DNA from: Pseudomonadales bacterium
GTDB lineage: Bacteria > Pseudomonadota > Gammaproteobacteria > Pseudomonadales > Pseudohongiellaceae
DNA length: 5,254 nucleotides
Direction of reading: 5' to 3'
Assembly (NCBI GenBank): GCA_022360535.1
Contig: JAKSCP010000225.1
Span: 1-5,254 of the forward strand
Made by a program: the position numbers and the translations under genes. Under the pieces are notes generated by a model that worked only from the letters and a program-made list of their open reading frames with translations, had not been told where the DNA came from and ran no database searches. This document shows, piece by piece, positions 1-5,254 of the stretch; the stretch's first letter is position 1, and each line of letters starts with the position of its first letter.

Positions 1-99
1 CCCTTCCGTCCAGGCGAGCTGATGGACATTCCACGCAAGCCGGCTACTACCCGCGTCAAGGTTCTGCCTTTGAAGAAGCTGAAAGAATTCGCGCTATAA
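1..99 (+). CDS. HU-family-like DNA-binding protein, C-terminal fragment
   Basis: The window opens inside a reading frame whose first base is a complete codon; 32 codons remain before a TAA stop at 97-99. The visible tail begins PFRPGEL, continues through a lysine/arginine-rich KPATTRVKV stretch and ends in PLKKLKEFAL. In the bacterial HU/IHF superfamily the end of the DNA-binding arm typically reads NPxTGE, followed by a basic 'KPA...VKVRPLKxLKD' strand and helix. The fragment matches that pattern, in particular the variant seen in the extended HU-like proteins of Pseudomonas relatives. If correct, the protein is a small basic dimer that bends DNA in the nucleoid. The N-terminal dimerisation helices and most of the arm lie outside the window, so family membership rests on the tail alone. 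A strong hairpin follows 54 nt after the stop and probably ends this transcript. Another small basic protein cannot be excluded. Confidence 0.68.
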   Translation, partial: PFRPGELMDIPRKPATTRVKVLPLKKLKEFAL

Positions 100-142
100 G
101 TTGACTGCGCCATTTACCGGCGCCTCAGCCCTATAGACGCAA

Positions 143-151
143 TGTTATGAT
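143..151 (+). promoter_or_regulatory. Candidate extended -10 promoter for proS
   Basis: The sequence TGTTATGAT matches an extended -10 element (TGnTATAAT) with one mismatch in the hexamer (TATGAT at 146-151). No good -35 hexamer is found 16-18 bp upstream, which is tolerated by extended -10 promoters. Transcription would begin near 157-159, inside the left arm of the terminator hairpin. The proS mRNA would then lack the complete hairpin, while readthrough from upstream would meet it. It would give a leader of about 36 nt before the ATG at 194. This is motif reading only; no start site has been measured. Confidence 0.45.
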
Positions 152-152
152 G

Positions 153-182
153 AGAGGCAGCCAATGGCTGCCTCTTTCGTTT
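153..182 (+). terminator. Rho-independent terminator after the HU-like gene
   Basis: A perfect 10-bp inverted repeat is present: AGAGGCAGCC at 153-162, a three-base loop AAT at 163-165, and GGCTGCCTCT at 166-175. It is followed by a broken T-rich tract (TTCGTTT). The GC-rich stem plus T-rich tail is typical of an intrinsic terminator, although the tail is interrupted by CG, so termination may be partial. It lies between the HU-like gene and proS and would stop transcription from the former. Confidence 0.75.
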
Positions 183-193
183 CGGACACCATC

Positions 194-1930
194 ATGCGAG
201 CAAGCAAGTACCTCTTAGCTACCGTCAAGGAAACCCCTGCTGACGCGGAAGTAATTAGCCATCAATTGATGCTGAGGGCGGGCCTCATCCGCAAGCTCGC
301 CAGCGGCTTGTATACCTGGCTGCCCATGGGCAACCGGGTATTACAAAAAGTCAGCCAGATCGTGCGTGAGGAAATGGATCGTTCTGGAGCCATGGAGGTG
401 TCCATGCCCGTAGTGCAAAACGCCGAACTCTGGCAGGAGTCCGGTCGTTGGGACGATATGGGCCCCGAGCTTTTACGATTTCAAGATCGACACCAACGGG
501 ATTTCTGCCTCGGACCTACCCACGAAGAAGTCATTACCGATCTGGTACGCAACGAGATTGCCAGCTACAAGCAACTGCCCACTAATATTTACCAGATTCA
601 AACCAAGTTTCGTGACGAGCGCCGACCTCGTTTTGGTGTGATGCGAGCGCGGGAATTCATCATGAAAGATGCTTACTCCTTTCATGTGGATCAGGATTCA
701 TTGCAGGCGACTTATGAAGTGATGCATAAGACCTATTGCGCCATATTTGACCGCCTTGGATTGGATTATCGACCGGTGCTGGCTGATTCAGGCAACATCG
801 GCGGCAGCACTTCCCATGAATTCCATGTACTGGCGGACTCTGGCGAAGACGAAATCGTCTTCAGCGATGGCAGCGACTATGCCGCCAATATCGAGTTAGC
901 CGAAGGTAAGATCGCTGCCGCTCCACCGCAGGTTGAGCGACAGGAGTTAAGCGCCGTCGACACTGGGGACGCTCACAGCGTGGAAGCGGTTGCCAATCTG
1001 ATGTCCGTTGAGCCAGCACAGTTGGTTAAGACGCTGGTGGTTTTCGCTGCCGATGAAAACGGCGAGAAGAGCGATGAATTGGTCGCACTGCTCTTGCGTG
1101 GAGATCAGGATCTCAGTGAAACCAAAGCGCAAAAGCTGGCGGGTATCTATTCACCGCTGCAATTCGCCGACGACAAAGCCATCGAGGCAGCTTTCGGTTG
1201 TCCTCCCGGCTGCATCGGCCCTCATAAGATCTCACTGCGCAGTATCGCTGACCATTCTGTCACTGAACTCACCAACTTCGTCTGTGGTGCAAATGTTAAT
1301 GGGCAGCATCTGAAAAATGCGAATTGGGAAAGAGACTGTCGCTACGATGAGGTTGCTGACCTGCGTCGTGTGCAGGAAGGTGACCACAGTCCCGATGGCA
1401 AGGGCAAACTCGCCATCAAACGCGGCATCGAAGTTGGTCACATCTTTCAGCTAGGCAGCAAATACAGCCAGGCAATGAATGCCACGGTCCTGGATGAACA
1501 AGGTAAAGCCGTTGTGATGACCATGGGCTGCTATGGCATTGGGGTAACTCGGGTGGTTGCCGCCTGTATCGAACAGAATCACGACGACCGGGGCATAATC
1601 TGGCCCGATAACATTGCTCCATTCCACCTCGTGATTTTGCAATTGGATGGGCATAAATCAGAGCAGGCGGTTGAGTTTTCTGAATGGCTCTACGAGCAAG
1701 CCCAACAACTCGGCATGGAAGTCTTACTCGACGACAGGGACAAGAAAACCAGTCCAGGAGTGAAGTTCGCGGAGAGCGAGCTCATCGGATTTCCTCACCG
1801 CGTCGTGGTTTCCGCGCGCAGCCTGGCTGATGGTAATGTGGAATACACCAATCGTCGCGATGGCGAAAAGCAGGCGATCAAGAAGGAAGAAATACTGGAT
1901 TTCCTGAAATCCCAATGGACTCCCGCCTAG
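194..1930 (+). CDS. proS: Prolyl-tRNA synthetase (bacterial type, with editing domain)
   Basis: ProRS charges tRNA-Pro with proline in the cytosol, using ATP. The 578-residue product matches the bacterial form in length (E. coli about 572). It opens MRASKYLLATVKETPADAEV, as expected for the family. Class II landmarks are visible: motif 1 region near 60-75, the proline-pocket loop GPTHEE at 107-112, motif 2 FRDE at 139-142, and motif 3 GCYGIGVTR at 445-453. The inserted YbaK-like editing domain, which hydrolyses mischarged Ala-tRNA-Pro, spans roughly 224-407. It keeps the key lysine K279 in LVKTL. The anticodon-binding domain runs from about 475 to 575 and includes LLDDRD and PGVKFAESELIG. The start at 194 is preferred over the in-frame ATG at 164. 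Family N-termini align with MRAS, and the upstream ATG sits in the terminator loop, only a few bases from the predicted transcription start. A weak GGA at 184-186 lies 7 nt before the chosen ATG. The gene is convergent with acyP, 27 nt away. Confidence 0.97.
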   Translation: MRASKYLLATVKETPADAEVISHQLMLRAGLIRKLASGLYTWLPMGNRVLQKVSQIVREEMDRSGAMEVSMPVVQNAELWQESGRWDDMGPELLRFQDRHQRDFCLGPTHEEVITDLVRNEIASYKQLPTNIYQIQTKFRDERRPRFGVMRAREFIMKDAYSFHVDQDSLQATYEVMHKTYCAIFDRLGLDYRPVLADSGNIGGSTSHEFHVLADSGEDEIVFSDGSDYAANIELAEGKIAAAPPQVERQELSAVDTGDAHSVEAVANLMSVEPAQLVKTLVVFAADENGEKSDELVALLLRGDQDLSETKAQKLAGIYSPLQFADDKAIEAAFGCPPGCIGPHKISLRSIADHSVTELTNFVCGANVNGQHLKNANWERDCRYDEVADLRRVQEGDHSPDGKGKLAIKRGIEVGHIFQLGSKYSQAMNATVLDEQGKAVVMTMGCYGIGVTRVVAACIEQNHDDRGIIWPDNIAPFHLVILQLDGHKSEQAVEFSEWLYEQAQQLGMEVLLDDRDKKTSPGVKFAESELIGFPHRVVVSARSLADGNVEYTNRRDGEKQAIKKEEILDFLKSQWTPA

Positions 1931-1957
1931 GGTTGTTAAAATCCTTCGGAGCACAGC

Positions 1958-2263
1958 TTAATATCTAATTTCGAATCGGCCGCTGGCTCGGACCTCAGGA
2001 TCATCGCAGGTGACCAACTCCAGGCTGTCCACACGCGCGCGTGGAGGCCCTTGCTGTAACCAGCCGCGCATCGCCTCCAGGGCTGCCATCTCACCGCAAA
2101 TCTTGACCTCAACATGCCCTTCCCGGGTATTGCGCACCCAACCAGTTAATCCCAGACGCTGCGCCTCGGCCTGGGTTTCCGCACGGAAAAACACGCCCTG
2201 TACACGGCCTTTAACTAATCCGGTCAAGCAGGTTCTTGCTATGGGCTCGTTTTCTTCCTGCAT
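1958..2263 (-). CDS. acyP: Acylphosphatase
   Basis: Acylphosphatase hydrolyses the carboxyl-phosphate bond of small acyl phosphates such as acetyl phosphate or carbamoyl phosphate; its physiological role in bacteria is not settled. The 101-residue product carries the family signature GRVQGVFFR at 19-27, followed by AEAQRLGLTGWVRN and GHVEV. Catalytic residues are present: R27 (phosphate-binding arginine) and N45 (positions the water). The C-terminus FEIRY is a normal family ending. It is slightly longer than the usual 90-odd residues because of about ten extra N-terminal residues (MQEENEPIAR). No other ATG lies before the signature, so the start at 2263 is kept although no clear Shine-Dalgarno sequence precedes it. 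It is convergent with proS (27-nt gap, no clear terminator between) and divergent from yihY. Genes for acylphosphatase also lie close to proS in Pseudomonas, as recalled from known genomes. Confidence 0.95.
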   Translation of the reverse strand: MQEENEPIARTCLTGLVKGRVQGVFFRAETQAEAQRLGLTGWVRNTREGHVEVKICGEMAALEAMRGWLQQGPPRARVDSLELVTCDDPEVRASGRFEIRY

Positions 2264-2311
2264 TGTGAATCGGGGCTCAAAATCAACTGCGGAGACTGTC
2301 CAGCAATCCCG

Positions 2312-2317
2312 TATAAT
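2312..2317 (+). promoter_or_regulatory. Candidate -10 element for the yihY cluster
   Basis: A perfect TATAAT hexamer lies in the 82-bp spacer between the divergent acyP and yihY genes. Predicted transcription start is near 2324, giving a leader of about 22 nt before the yihY ATG at 2346, which fits that start choice. The -35 region is poor: the best hexamer at 16-bp spacing, CGGAGA, has three matches to TTGACA. The promoter may therefore be weak or need an activator. Confidence 0.5.
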
Positions 2318-2318
2318 A
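2313..2318 (-). promoter_or_regulatory. Candidate -10 element for acyP, overlapping the yihY -10
   Basis: Read on the minus strand, this position gives TATTAT, one mismatch from the -10 consensus, and overlaps the plus-strand TATAAT by five bases. A minus-strand hexamer TATTCA (plus 2336-2341) at 17-bp spacing matches TTGACA at three positions. Transcription would start near 2306, about 43 nt before the acyP ATG. The shared, nearly symmetric TATAATA block suggests a bidirectional promoter, inferred from sequence only. Confidence 0.35.
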
Positions 2319-2345
2319 GCGACATCCTATCGCAGTGAATACGAA

Positions 2346-3686
2346 ATGGCCTTGCAACTCAGCCGTCTAAGGGCGGAAATTAAACTTCTACGCCAACGTT
2401 TTCAGGCCTTTCTTTGGCTGCAGAATATGGCTGCGTTGTCGCTATGGAAGCGCACCGTGGTTCGCAGTCTGCAAATCCTGGTGGCAGTGTTTCGCGACCT
2501 GTTGCAGGAACAGATTTCGCTGCGGGCAATGAGTCTGGTGTTCACGACCCTTATTGGTATTTTTCCGCTGTTCGCCCTCACCTTTGCTGTACTGAAAGGA
2601 CTCGGCGTTCACAACGCCATGGAGCCTACCTTACTCACCCTATTGCAACCATTGGGTGAGCGGGCCAGTGAAGTAACGCAGCAGATTCTTACCTATGTCG
2701 ACAATTTGCAGGTGCAAGTCATTGGAGTGACATCGATCGTTCTGCTGCTCTACTTTGTAGTCAATATGATGAGCAAGATCGAATCCTCCTTTAACTACAT
2801 CTGGGCCGTACGCAGGGGACGTTCCCTATCCAATCGCATCAGTGAATATCTGTTTGCTGTGATTGTGAGCCCTCTGCTGTTATTCCTCTCAATCAGCCTC
2901 ACCTCCTACGTCAATACGAATTTTTTCGAACGATTCCTGGAAAATCTGATCTTTGGCAGCGTCATCATCGAATTCAGTGCCTATCTGGTGTCATTCCTAT
3001 TGATGTCGCTGGCCTTTGCCTTTGCCTACGGATTTTTGCCCAATACAAAAGTGCACTTCACTTCAGCCTTCATTGGTGGTCTGGTCACTACCGCGATCTG
3101 GAAACTGATGGGCTCAATATTTCAAGGGCTGTTCATTTCGCCACTGCGAGAGAACCTCTATCTGGCCTTTGCCTCGCCTATCGCCATTATCTTCTTCATC
3201 TATGTGGGATGGATGGTGGCGCTCATCGGCAGCAGTATCGCCTTTTATCACCAGAACCCGGGGAAAGCCCGCGCTGGCAGAGAAAAACTCGACCTCAGCA
3301 TTGCTCAGCAAGAACAGGTCAGCCTTGCCACCGCCCTGGCCATCATCAAACAATTTAATCGAGGCGGTAAGCCGTTCTCAGAAGACGACCTGGCCCGAGA
3401 GTTTGATATCAGTCCAGTTGCCGTGGAAGATGCCCTGCGAGCACTGCAAAGCATTAAACTGATCACGCAAACTGGGGATGATCCGCCCCGCTACCTTCCC
3501 AGCCATGCTGTCGACGATTGCAAGATCGTCGATATCTGGAATGCCCTGCGCAGCAACAATGCTGATGAAATAACAGCGAGCAATGAATCGGAGGGCTTAC
3601 AGACCATAGAAACTTTTCAATCCGAACTGAAAGATGCCATAGAAAAGCAGTTAGGCCAGAAGAAATTTAGCGACTCCACGCTTTAG
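2346..3686 (+). CDS. yihY: YihY/BrkB-family inner-membrane protein with C-terminal cytosolic domain
   Basis: This 446-residue product is a polytopic inner-membrane protein of the YihY/BrkB family. The family's molecular function is unproven: the old name ribonuclease BN was an error, and a transport role is often suggested. Six hydrophobic segments are visible at about 62-84, 124-146, 168-188, 206-230, 238-258 and 274-300. Family landmarks include RAMSLVFTTLIGIFPLFAL at 60-78, SFNYIWAVRRG at 148-158, GFLPNTKV at 229-236 and GGLVTTAIWKL near 244-254. After the last helix, residues about 325-390 look like a winged-helix fold (SEDDLAREFDISPVAVEDAL, then KLITQ). A charged tail follows. E. coli YihY, at about 290 residues, lacks this extension. 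The frame stays open upstream to 2010 but that part is antisense to acyP, so the ATG at 2346 is preferred. M28 (2427) is a possible shorter start. It heads the cluster leading to the arsC-like gene 12 nt downstream. Confidence 0.9.
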   Translation: MALQLSRLRAEIKLLRQRFQAFLWLQNMAALSLWKRTVVRSLQILVAVFRDLLQEQISLRAMSLVFTTLIGIFPLFALTFAVLKGLGVHNAMEPTLLTLLQPLGERASEVTQQILTYVDNLQVQVIGVTSIVLLLYFVVNMMSKIESSFNYIWAVRRGRSLSNRISEYLFAVIVSPLLLFLSISLTSYVNTNFFERFLENLIFGSVIIEFSAYLVSFLLMSLAFAFAYGFLPNTKVHFTSAFIGGLVTTAIWKLMGSIFQGLFISPLRENLYLAFASPIAIIFFIYVGWMVALIGSSIAFYHQNPGKARAGREKLDLSIAQQEQVSLATALAIIKQFNRGGKPFSEDDLAREFDISPVAVEDALRALQSIKLITQTGDDPPRYLPSHAVDDCKIVDIWNALRSNNADEITASNESEGLQTIETFQSELKDAIEKQLGQKKFSDSTL

Positions 3687-3698
3687 GGCTACCAACAT

Positions 3699-4055
3699 AT
3701 GAGTGAAATCACCATTTATCACAACCCACGTTGCTCAAAATCTCGCGCAGCACTCGCGTTATTGGAAGAGAACGACATTACTCCAAACATCGTCTACTAT
3801 CTGGATACACCGCCGACGGAAGAACAGCTCCAGGCGCTGCTCTCAAAACTGGGCATGGGTATTCGGGATATCCTCAGGCGCAGTGAAGCCGAGTATGATG
3901 AATTCAATTTGGGAGATAGCGATCTTAACGAGGAGATTATCTTCGACATTGTCCGCAAACACCCAAAACTCATCGAACGCCCCATCGTTGTTCGAGGAGA
4001 TCGAGCGATAATCGGACGTCCTCCGGAAAACGTTTTGCAGTTGCTGGATGACTAA
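3699..4055 (+). CDS. arsC: ArsC-family reductase (YfgD-like; annotated as glutaredoxin-type arsenate reductase)
   Basis: The 118-residue product is a small cytosolic thioredoxin-fold protein of the ArsC/Spx superfamily. The active-site loop HNPRCSKSR at 8-16 holds the nucleophilic cysteine C12. Arginines equivalent to those that bind arsenate in plasmid ArsC are present at R60, R94 (ERPIV) and R107 (GRPPE). The sequence is closest in style to E. coli YfgD (LYLETP/YLDTP, KLxERPIVV, IGRPPE), a chromosomal paralogue whose natural substrate is uncertain. Arsenate reduction with glutathione/glutaredoxin is possible, but there is no arsR, arsB or acr3 nearby, so dedicated arsenic resistance is not supported. 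Start: ATG at 3699, with a weak AGGG overlapping the yihY stop codon about 10 nt upstream, which suggests coupled translation. In E. coli yfgD lies next to hda, and hda is also near here, three genes away. Family assignment is sure, substrate is not. Confidence 0.93.
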   Translation: MSEITIYHNPRCSKSRAALALLEENDITPNIVYYLDTPPTEEQLQALLSKLGMGIRDILRRSEAEYDEFNLGDSDLNEEIIFDIVRKHPKLIERPIVVRGDRAIIGRPPENVLQLLDD

Positions 4056-4108
4056 TTGCGTCTAACCTTCACCCGAAACACTACCAAGAAAACACTTAAA
4101 AACCCTAG

Positions 4109-4732
4109 ATGACAGAATTAACCAGTCAACCGCCGTATGTATTAGTTCTCTACTACAGCCGCTATGGCGCTACCGAGAAGATGGCGCAACTTATTGGGCG
4201 CGGCATTGAAAAGTCCGGCGCTGTGGAAGCAAAAATCCGCACAGTGCCAGCCGTATCTCCAAATACTGAAGCAAGTGACAAAGCTATTCCCGAAAGCGGT
4301 GCGCTTTACTGCTCTGAAGAAGATCTCAGGCAATGCACTGGATTAGTGGTAGGCAGCCCGACCCGGTTTGGTCAGATGGCGTCGGCACTGCGCTATTTTG
4401 TCGACCAGACCACCGGGCTATGGACCAGCGGTGCACTGATCGACAAACCAGTGGCTACTTTTACTTCCAGTTCGTCCTTGCATGGTGGGCAGGAATCCAC
4501 CCTGCTGTCCATGGCCCTGCCGTGGCTGCATCACGGCATGGTCTATTGTGGGATTCCCTACTCTGAAGCCGGTCTCAACCGTACCCAGAGTGGAGGCACT
4601 CCTTATGGGGCGAGTCATGTAGCTGGAACCGACAGCAATAATCCGATCACCGAAGATGAACAGCAATTGTGTGAAGCACTGGGTGAGCGTATTGCCCGCC
4701 TAAGCGGTTCTCTGCAATCAAACAGCAAGTGA
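4109..4732 (+). CDS. wrbA: NAD(P)H:quinone oxidoreductase WrbA, flavodoxin-like
   Basis: WrbA is a tetrameric FMN enzyme that reduces quinones by two electrons, which avoids semiquinone and radical formation. The 207-residue product is close to E. coli WrbA (198). Visible features are the N-terminal flavodoxin strand VLVLYYS and the FMN-phosphate loop SRYGAT at 17-22. The flavin-site motif GSPTRFGQM lies at 82-90, followed by the family stretch FVDQTTGLWTSGAL at 97-110. Further on are HGGQES at 125-130, HHGMV at 141-145 and GGTPYGASHVAG at 162-173. All belong to the WrbA subfamily rather than to classical flavodoxin. The segment after the first domain (about 45-75, containing NTEASDKAIPE) is the usual WrbA insertion. 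A 53-nt spacer separates it from the arsC-like gene. That spacer contains neither a hairpin nor a convincing promoter, so co-transcription from upstream is likely. No clear Shine-Dalgarno sequence precedes the ATG. Its last bases overlap the next gene. Confidence 0.96.
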   Translation: MTELTSQPPYVLVLYYSRYGATEKMAQLIGRGIEKSGAVEAKIRTVPAVSPNTEASDKAIPESGALYCSEEDLRQCTGLVVGSPTRFGQMASALRYFVDQTTGLWTSGALIDKPVATFTSSSSLHGGQESTLLSMALPWLHHGMVYCGIPYSEAGLNRTQSGGTPYGASHVAGTDSNNPITEDEQQLCEALGERIARLSGSLQSNSK

Positions 4733-5121
4733 ATCAGCAGAACTCAAAGGCTGCCTTAACAGTCGGGGTGCATACTGGCGTATTGTTGAGCTACTACGGG
4801 TTGATCCTGTTCTTCGGCGGCGTAAGCCTGTTGGCCCTGGAATCGATTAGATTTACCAGCCTGGTGATCTGGTTGATTCAGATTGCCCCCCTGCTTCCTT
4901 TCGCCTGGGGACTACACCGACAGCACAGGCGTAGCCTGCTATGGCTATGTTTGGTGGTACTGCTCTACTTCATGCACGGCGTGCTGGTTGCCTTCGATCC
5001 GGAGCGACGCTGGCAGGGACTGATTCAGATAGCCTTGTGTTGTGCACTGTTTGTCACACTGACGCTCTCCATTCGCTTGCAGCGAACTGGTCAGCAGACC
5101 TCTGAGCAAAAAACACGCTGA
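4729..5121 (+). CDS. DUF2069 membrane protein of unknown function
   Basis: The 130-residue product is a small inner-membrane protein with four predicted helices at about 14-36, 42-62, 69-88 and 96-116. Short basic loops (HRQHRRS at 63-69, DPERRW at 90-95) lie between helices. The YYGLILFFGG and basic-loop pattern, together with the position next to wrbA, fit the DUF2069 family of gammaproteobacteria. No biochemical function is known to me. The start is a GTG at 4729 that overlaps the wrbA TGA as GTGA. An in-frame stop at 4684-4686 and the lack of any ATG between it and 4729 make GTG the best choice. With no Shine-Dalgarno sequence, translation probably depends on ribosomes finishing wrbA. The gene ends 3 nt from the convergent hda stop. 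Its linkage to a quinone reductase suggests, but does not show, a role in membrane redox or quinone handling. Confidence 0.82.
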   Translation: MNQQNSKAALTVGVHTGVLLSYYGLILFFGGVSLLALESIRFTSLVIWLIQIAPLLPFAWGLHRQHRRSLLWLCLVVLLYFMHGVLVAFDPERRWQGLIQIALCCALFVTLTLSIRLQRTGQQTSEQKTR

Positions 5122-5124
5122 GGC

Positions 5125-5254
5125 TCACCACTTCATCACATCACGCACGAATGGAAGTGTCAGGCGGCGACCTTTCTGCAAGGTCTCACCGTCCAGCATA
5201 TCCAATATGGCGATCAAACTATCGATGCTTCGATCAGCCCGCTGCACAATGTAC
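5125..5254 (-). CDS. hda: Hda, regulatory inactivator of DnaA, C-terminal fragment
   Basis: The minus strand is open from the right window edge to a TGA at plus 5125-5127, giving 42 visible residues. They read YIVQRADRSIDSLIAILDML, then a basic turn with QKGRR, and end LTLPFVRDVMKW. This matches the end of the DnaA-related AAA+ lid domain: the R(x)DRS sensor-2 region with the arginine of ADRS, then a 'LDxLDxxSLxxxRxLTIPFVKxxL' tail that distinguishes Hda from full-length DnaA, which continues into a DNA-binding domain. Hda acts with the DNA-loaded beta clamp to stimulate ATP hydrolysis by DnaA and so prevents re-initiation. The N-terminal clamp-binding motif and the Walker motifs lie outside the window. 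The gene converges on the DUF2069 gene. Confidence 0.88.
   Translation of the reverse strand, partial: YIVQRADRSIDSLIAILDMLDGETLQKGRRLTLPFVRDVMKW

Noticed and set aside
845..862. Inverted repeat GAAGACGA / TCGTCTTC
   Set aside because: It encodes conserved GEDE-IVFSD residues of ProRS, so protein constraint explains the symmetry.
1008..1313. Plus-strand open frame of 101 codons inside proS
   Set aside because: It is a shifted-frame shadow of the ProRS editing domain, with no recognisable motif.
2032..2043. Perfect 12-bp palindrome CACGCGCGCGTG
   Set aside because: It lies within acyP coding sequence, where an alternating CG run readily produces symmetry. There is no partner copy or regulatory context.
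2010..2345. In-frame upstream extension of the yihY reading frame (112 extra codons)
   Set aside because: It lies mostly antisense to acyP, which has clear catalytic motifs. The extension has no family resemblance, and a TATAAT element lies between it and the ATG at 2346.
3511..3532. Inverted repeat TCGACGAT / ATCGTCGA with 6-nt spacer
   Set aside because: It is internal to yihY, with no T tract and no second copy. Chance or codon-driven origin is most likely.
2346..3686. Ribonuclease BN annotation for the yihY product
   Set aside because: That name came from an early misassignment. The protein is a six-helix membrane protein without nuclease motifs.
3699..4055. Arsenic resistance locus
   Set aside because: There is only an ArsC-family gene, with no arsR, efflux pump or arsenic regulator in the window. 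Neighbours are housekeeping genes and the sequence is YfgD-like.
4333..4566. Plus-strand open frame of 77 codons inside wrbA
   Set aside because: It is out of frame with wrbA, which is intact and motif-rich throughout. The product is low-likelihood and unfamiliar.
5169..5185. Small hairpin GACCTT / AAGGTC that might terminate the rightward operon
   Set aside because: It has a 6-bp stem only, no T-rich tail, and lies inside the hda coding sequence.
1..5254. CRISPR array, insertion sequence, phage or defence system
   Set aside because: No direct-repeat series, transposase, integrase or terminal inverted repeats were seen. The window is filled by core genes.

Overview
This window looks like an ordinary chromosomal housekeeping segment from a gammaproteobacterium. 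All eight genes recognised (two of them partial, at the edges) are core-genome types. The order proS, acyP, yihY, an arsC-family gene, wrbA, a DUF2069 membrane protein and hda resembles, from memory, the proS-to-hda neighbourhood of Pseudomonas. Moderate GC content and tight packing fit a Pseudomonadales/Cellvibrionales-like organism, but the genus cannot be fixed from sequence reading alone. No mobile element, CRISPR array, tRNA or rRNA was seen.

Layout. Positions 1-99 hold the last 32 codons of a small DNA-binding protein that resembles the HU family. It is followed by a 10-bp-stem hairpin terminator (153-182) that overlaps a probable extended -10 promoter for proS. proS (194-1930, +) encodes bacterial-type prolyl-tRNA synthetase with the inserted editing domain; the longer reading frame from 164 is rejected because that ATG lies in the terminator loop. 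acyP (1958-2263, -) is convergent with proS and encodes acylphosphatase. An 82-bp divergent spacer holds a symmetric TATAATA element that could serve both acyP and the rightward genes.

The rightward cluster runs yihY (2346-3686), arsC-like (3699-4055), wrbA (4109-4732) and DUF2069 (4729-5121). It is closely packed, with gaps of 12 and 53 nt and then a 4-nt GTGA overlap, so it is probably an operon. At the right edge the C-terminus of Hda (5125-5254, -) converges on the DUF2069 gene with only 3 nt between the stop codons.

Functional picture. proS and hda serve translation and replication control. The cluster between them combines two inner-membrane proteins (YihY/BrkB family and DUF2069) with two cytosolic redox-type proteins (a thiol reductase-like ArsC-family protein and the flavoprotein WrbA). 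The least understood part is the arsC-like/wrbA/DUF2069 set, where conserved linkage and translational coupling hint at a shared but uncharacterised role. No novel defence or mobile system is evident. The points most worth a second look are the two compact regulatory spacers and the WrbA-DUF2069 coupling.
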